Notes under the pieces: generated by a model
The model's input: the letters and a program-made list of their open reading frames with translations, nothing else
The model's database searches: none
What the model was told of the DNA's origin: nothing
Assembly: GCA_036250195.1 (NCBI GenBank)
Contig: JAVHZZ010000003.1
Location: 331,855,875 to 331,919,874, forward strand
Source of the DNA: Mixophyes australis
Taxonomy: Eukaryota > Chordata > Amphibia > Anura > Limnodynastidae
DNA length: 64,000 bases
Direction of reading: 5' to 3'
Part shown: positions 62,186-64,000 of the stretch, in pieces
Position numbering within the stretch: position 1 is the stretch's first letter
How the letters are laid out: each line of letters opens with the position of its first letter
Position numbers and translations under genes: made by a program

Positions 62186-63929
62186 TACTTAACATTTTGC
62201 AATGTATATAATCAGTGTGATGGACAATGGTTTAGAAAGTTATAATTCTTTTTATTAGTGCCAGAATCCTCCAATAATCAGATTTTAGTATTTTTGTTTC
62301 AAGTGTAGCGTCTAAAGCTGCCCACACACAGTAAGATTTTGGGGGGCAAGTTTGGTGAATTCAACCAAACTAACCACCCATTGTACAGTGCATGTGCATG
62401 GCCCCATCCCAGACCACCCAAATACAATCAAACTCTGTCATCCAGCAGGTTGATGCAATGTGTGGCCAACAAAAGCCGTGTCTGTTATTTAGGATAAAAC
62501 TGTTAGAGTCCCCAGTTTTGAAGCATTGTTAGTTTAAAGAGCTTTATGGTTTTCTTTCAACTTGGTATAAAAACATTGTTTTCAAGTTGTGTTAATTATC
62601 ATTTATGTTTTTACTGGTTCCCAGTACATTGATAGAGCAAGCAGCCAATAATATTTACGATAATGCTGTCTGTGTGTAGCTGATGGGAACATTTTAATGT
62701 CTGAGCTTACTTGGGCATAAAATACAGTAAACATCTTGCATCTGTAATTGCTCATTCCTTATAATAGAAATATGTCCATAGATTTTTTTCTAATGTCAGC
62801 ATTTGTTTTCCATAGTATTTTTCGTTTACTGTTTGTATGTTTTGTCTGTTTTTGTTTCAATTAAGGTCAGTATATGCCTAAAATACAAATATGTAACAAA
62901 GAGCAACTGTGTAGTTTGTGCTGTGATTCTACCAATCTGATCACTAGATGTCACTAGTGGACTGTGACAGTTACTCAGCCAAGTTTCTACTTTTGTTTAG
63001 AATAACATACTCTGAATATAGAAAAATATATGATGCTTAACTTCATAGTGGAATTGATCACATGATATACACGTTCCTGAACTGCGCATTGTGTGATATT
63101 TTACAGGAATATCTGTGTGTTACCTCCTCATTGTGGAAAAGTCAGTGGACGTGTATGAGCAAATTTTATATAAAACACAGGATATTGCATTTATACCAGA
63201 CAACGAGGGAGATGTATAAAGTGGTGTACATTGGAAATTGCTTTTAATAGTGTGAAGTTTTACATTCTACACCAAAAGTCTGATTCACTCTTTCAATGTT
63301 TGATGAAAAATACCCTATGTTTATGTTATATGAGATCTTTAGAAACAATGCAATGAGGACAGAAGGCATGATCTGCAACTTTTTGACTAAATGTATCAAA
63401 TAGCAAGTTAGGTTATTTAAAGCTGCATTACTACTTAATCTTAGATGTTTTCACTTGTGCTCAGTGGTACATGTGATGGGGGAGTTTGTTTTTAGCTTTG
63501 TGTGCACATGGGCGGACCAATCAGAAGCTGCAGTCACAGATATTGCAGTGCCTTATTGTCCCTCCCCCTACCACTTCATAGTCATCTTAAGATGGGAAGT
63601 TTAAATGTTTTGCTTCTACAGTAGTAATGCAACTTCGATTGCTGTTTCTAGAGTTGCATGGTAAAGCAGCCATCCCACATAGACTGTTGTCTTTGTTTAA
63701 ATTGTTTTTTTTTTTTTCATTTTGTTTGCAAGGTCATGGAAAAATACAAATGTCAATGAGAGTATTCAAATACAGGAGCGAGTAATTAACTATATTTAAG
63801 GCCAGCGTATCAACATAATGCCCATTGTCAGAGGAAACAAAAGTAAATTACAGTGAATGACCAAGAGTTTTTTAAAAGGTTAAAGAGAGGGGAGAAAGAG
63901 AAACGAGGGGGAGAATAAAGGTGGTGTGG

Positions 63930-64000
63930 CCAGAGCTGGATTAAGGCCTTGGGGGGCCCGGGGCACTTCAGACAGGGGGGCCCCTAAGATATAAAATTAA
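63930..64000. repeat. possible start of a GC-rich interspersed repeat, cut by window end
   Basis: The sequence turns abruptly GC-rich (GAGCTGGATTAAGGCCTTGG, then GGGGCCCGGGGCAC). It resembles repeat ends I associate with amphibian genomes, but only about 70 bases are visible. Confidence 0.35.

Larger units (their letters stand above)
45499..64000 (+). other. KIF16B: KIF16B intron 12, extends beyond window
   Basis: Starts GTAAGT. I searched by eye for the start of the FHA-encoding exon and did not find it. Recognised repeats are listed separately. Stretches without any identified feature include 46430-48290, 49460-51600, 51930-53090, 53220-54070, 54780-58660, 59700-61320 and 62190-63920, all AT-rich. 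Confidence 0.7.

Noticed and set aside
63101..63150. Possible next KIF16B exon after ttttacag at about 63105
   Set aside because: The downstream codons do not encode recognisable KIF16B sequence and no donor gives a plausible exon.

Overview
The window is vertebrate nuclear DNA, most likely from a frog or another amphibian. It holds one recognisable host gene, the 5' part of a KIF16B (kinesin-3 family) orthologue, on the + strand. Twelve coding exons lie between 8674 and 45498. They join without a frame break into 434 codons that cover the complete motor domain, the neck linker and the start of the neck coiled coil. Exon 1 is separated from exon 2 by a 16.6 kb intron. I see no further coding exon between 45499 and 64000, so the forkhead-associated (FHA) domain, the stalk and the C-terminal PX domain should lie to the right of the window. 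The amphibian assignment is an inference from the vertebrate gene, the long introns and the mix of transposons: a chromodomain Ty3/gypsy element, a Penelope-like element, L2-like LINEs, Tc1-like elements, many foldback MITEs and a tRNA-derived SINE.

Layout. 1-4826: the right-hand part of a Ty3/gypsy retrotransposon (end of gag, pol with protease, RT, RNase H, integrase and chromodomain, then the 3' LTR). Two unrelated MITEs, each flanked by TTG duplications, break it. 4827-8030: intergenic, with SINE and MITE copies. 8040-8154: probable KIF16B promoter, with two opposed ZNF143/SBS-like motifs and a CACGTG E-box. 8674-8720: exon 1. 8721-25318: intron 1, which contains many MITEs, including a hAT-type foldback with a perfect 8-bp target duplication, a periodic 376-bp foldback, and an L2-like LINE nested in a Tc1-like element. 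25319-33036: exons 2-7. Intron 7 holds a reverse-strand Penelope-like remnant (RT plus GIY-YIG endonuclease) and an L2-like RT fragment. 39174-45498: exons 8-12. Intron 9 holds a SINE split by a 409-bp foldback element. 45499-64000: intron 12, with three tandem or dispersed repeat structures, including a 33-bp minisatellite with a higher-order period of about 262 bp, plus L2-like, Tc1-like and SINE copies.

I did not find a previously undescribed gene system. The most informative observations are the nested transposon history, with several MITE families sharing TTA/TTG-type 3-bp duplications, a GC-AG intron in KIF16B, an upstream ATG overlapping the KIF16B start, ZNF143-like motifs both in the promoter and inside a hAT MITE, and the higher-order minisatellite. 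All family assignments come from reading motifs by eye. No database search was run.
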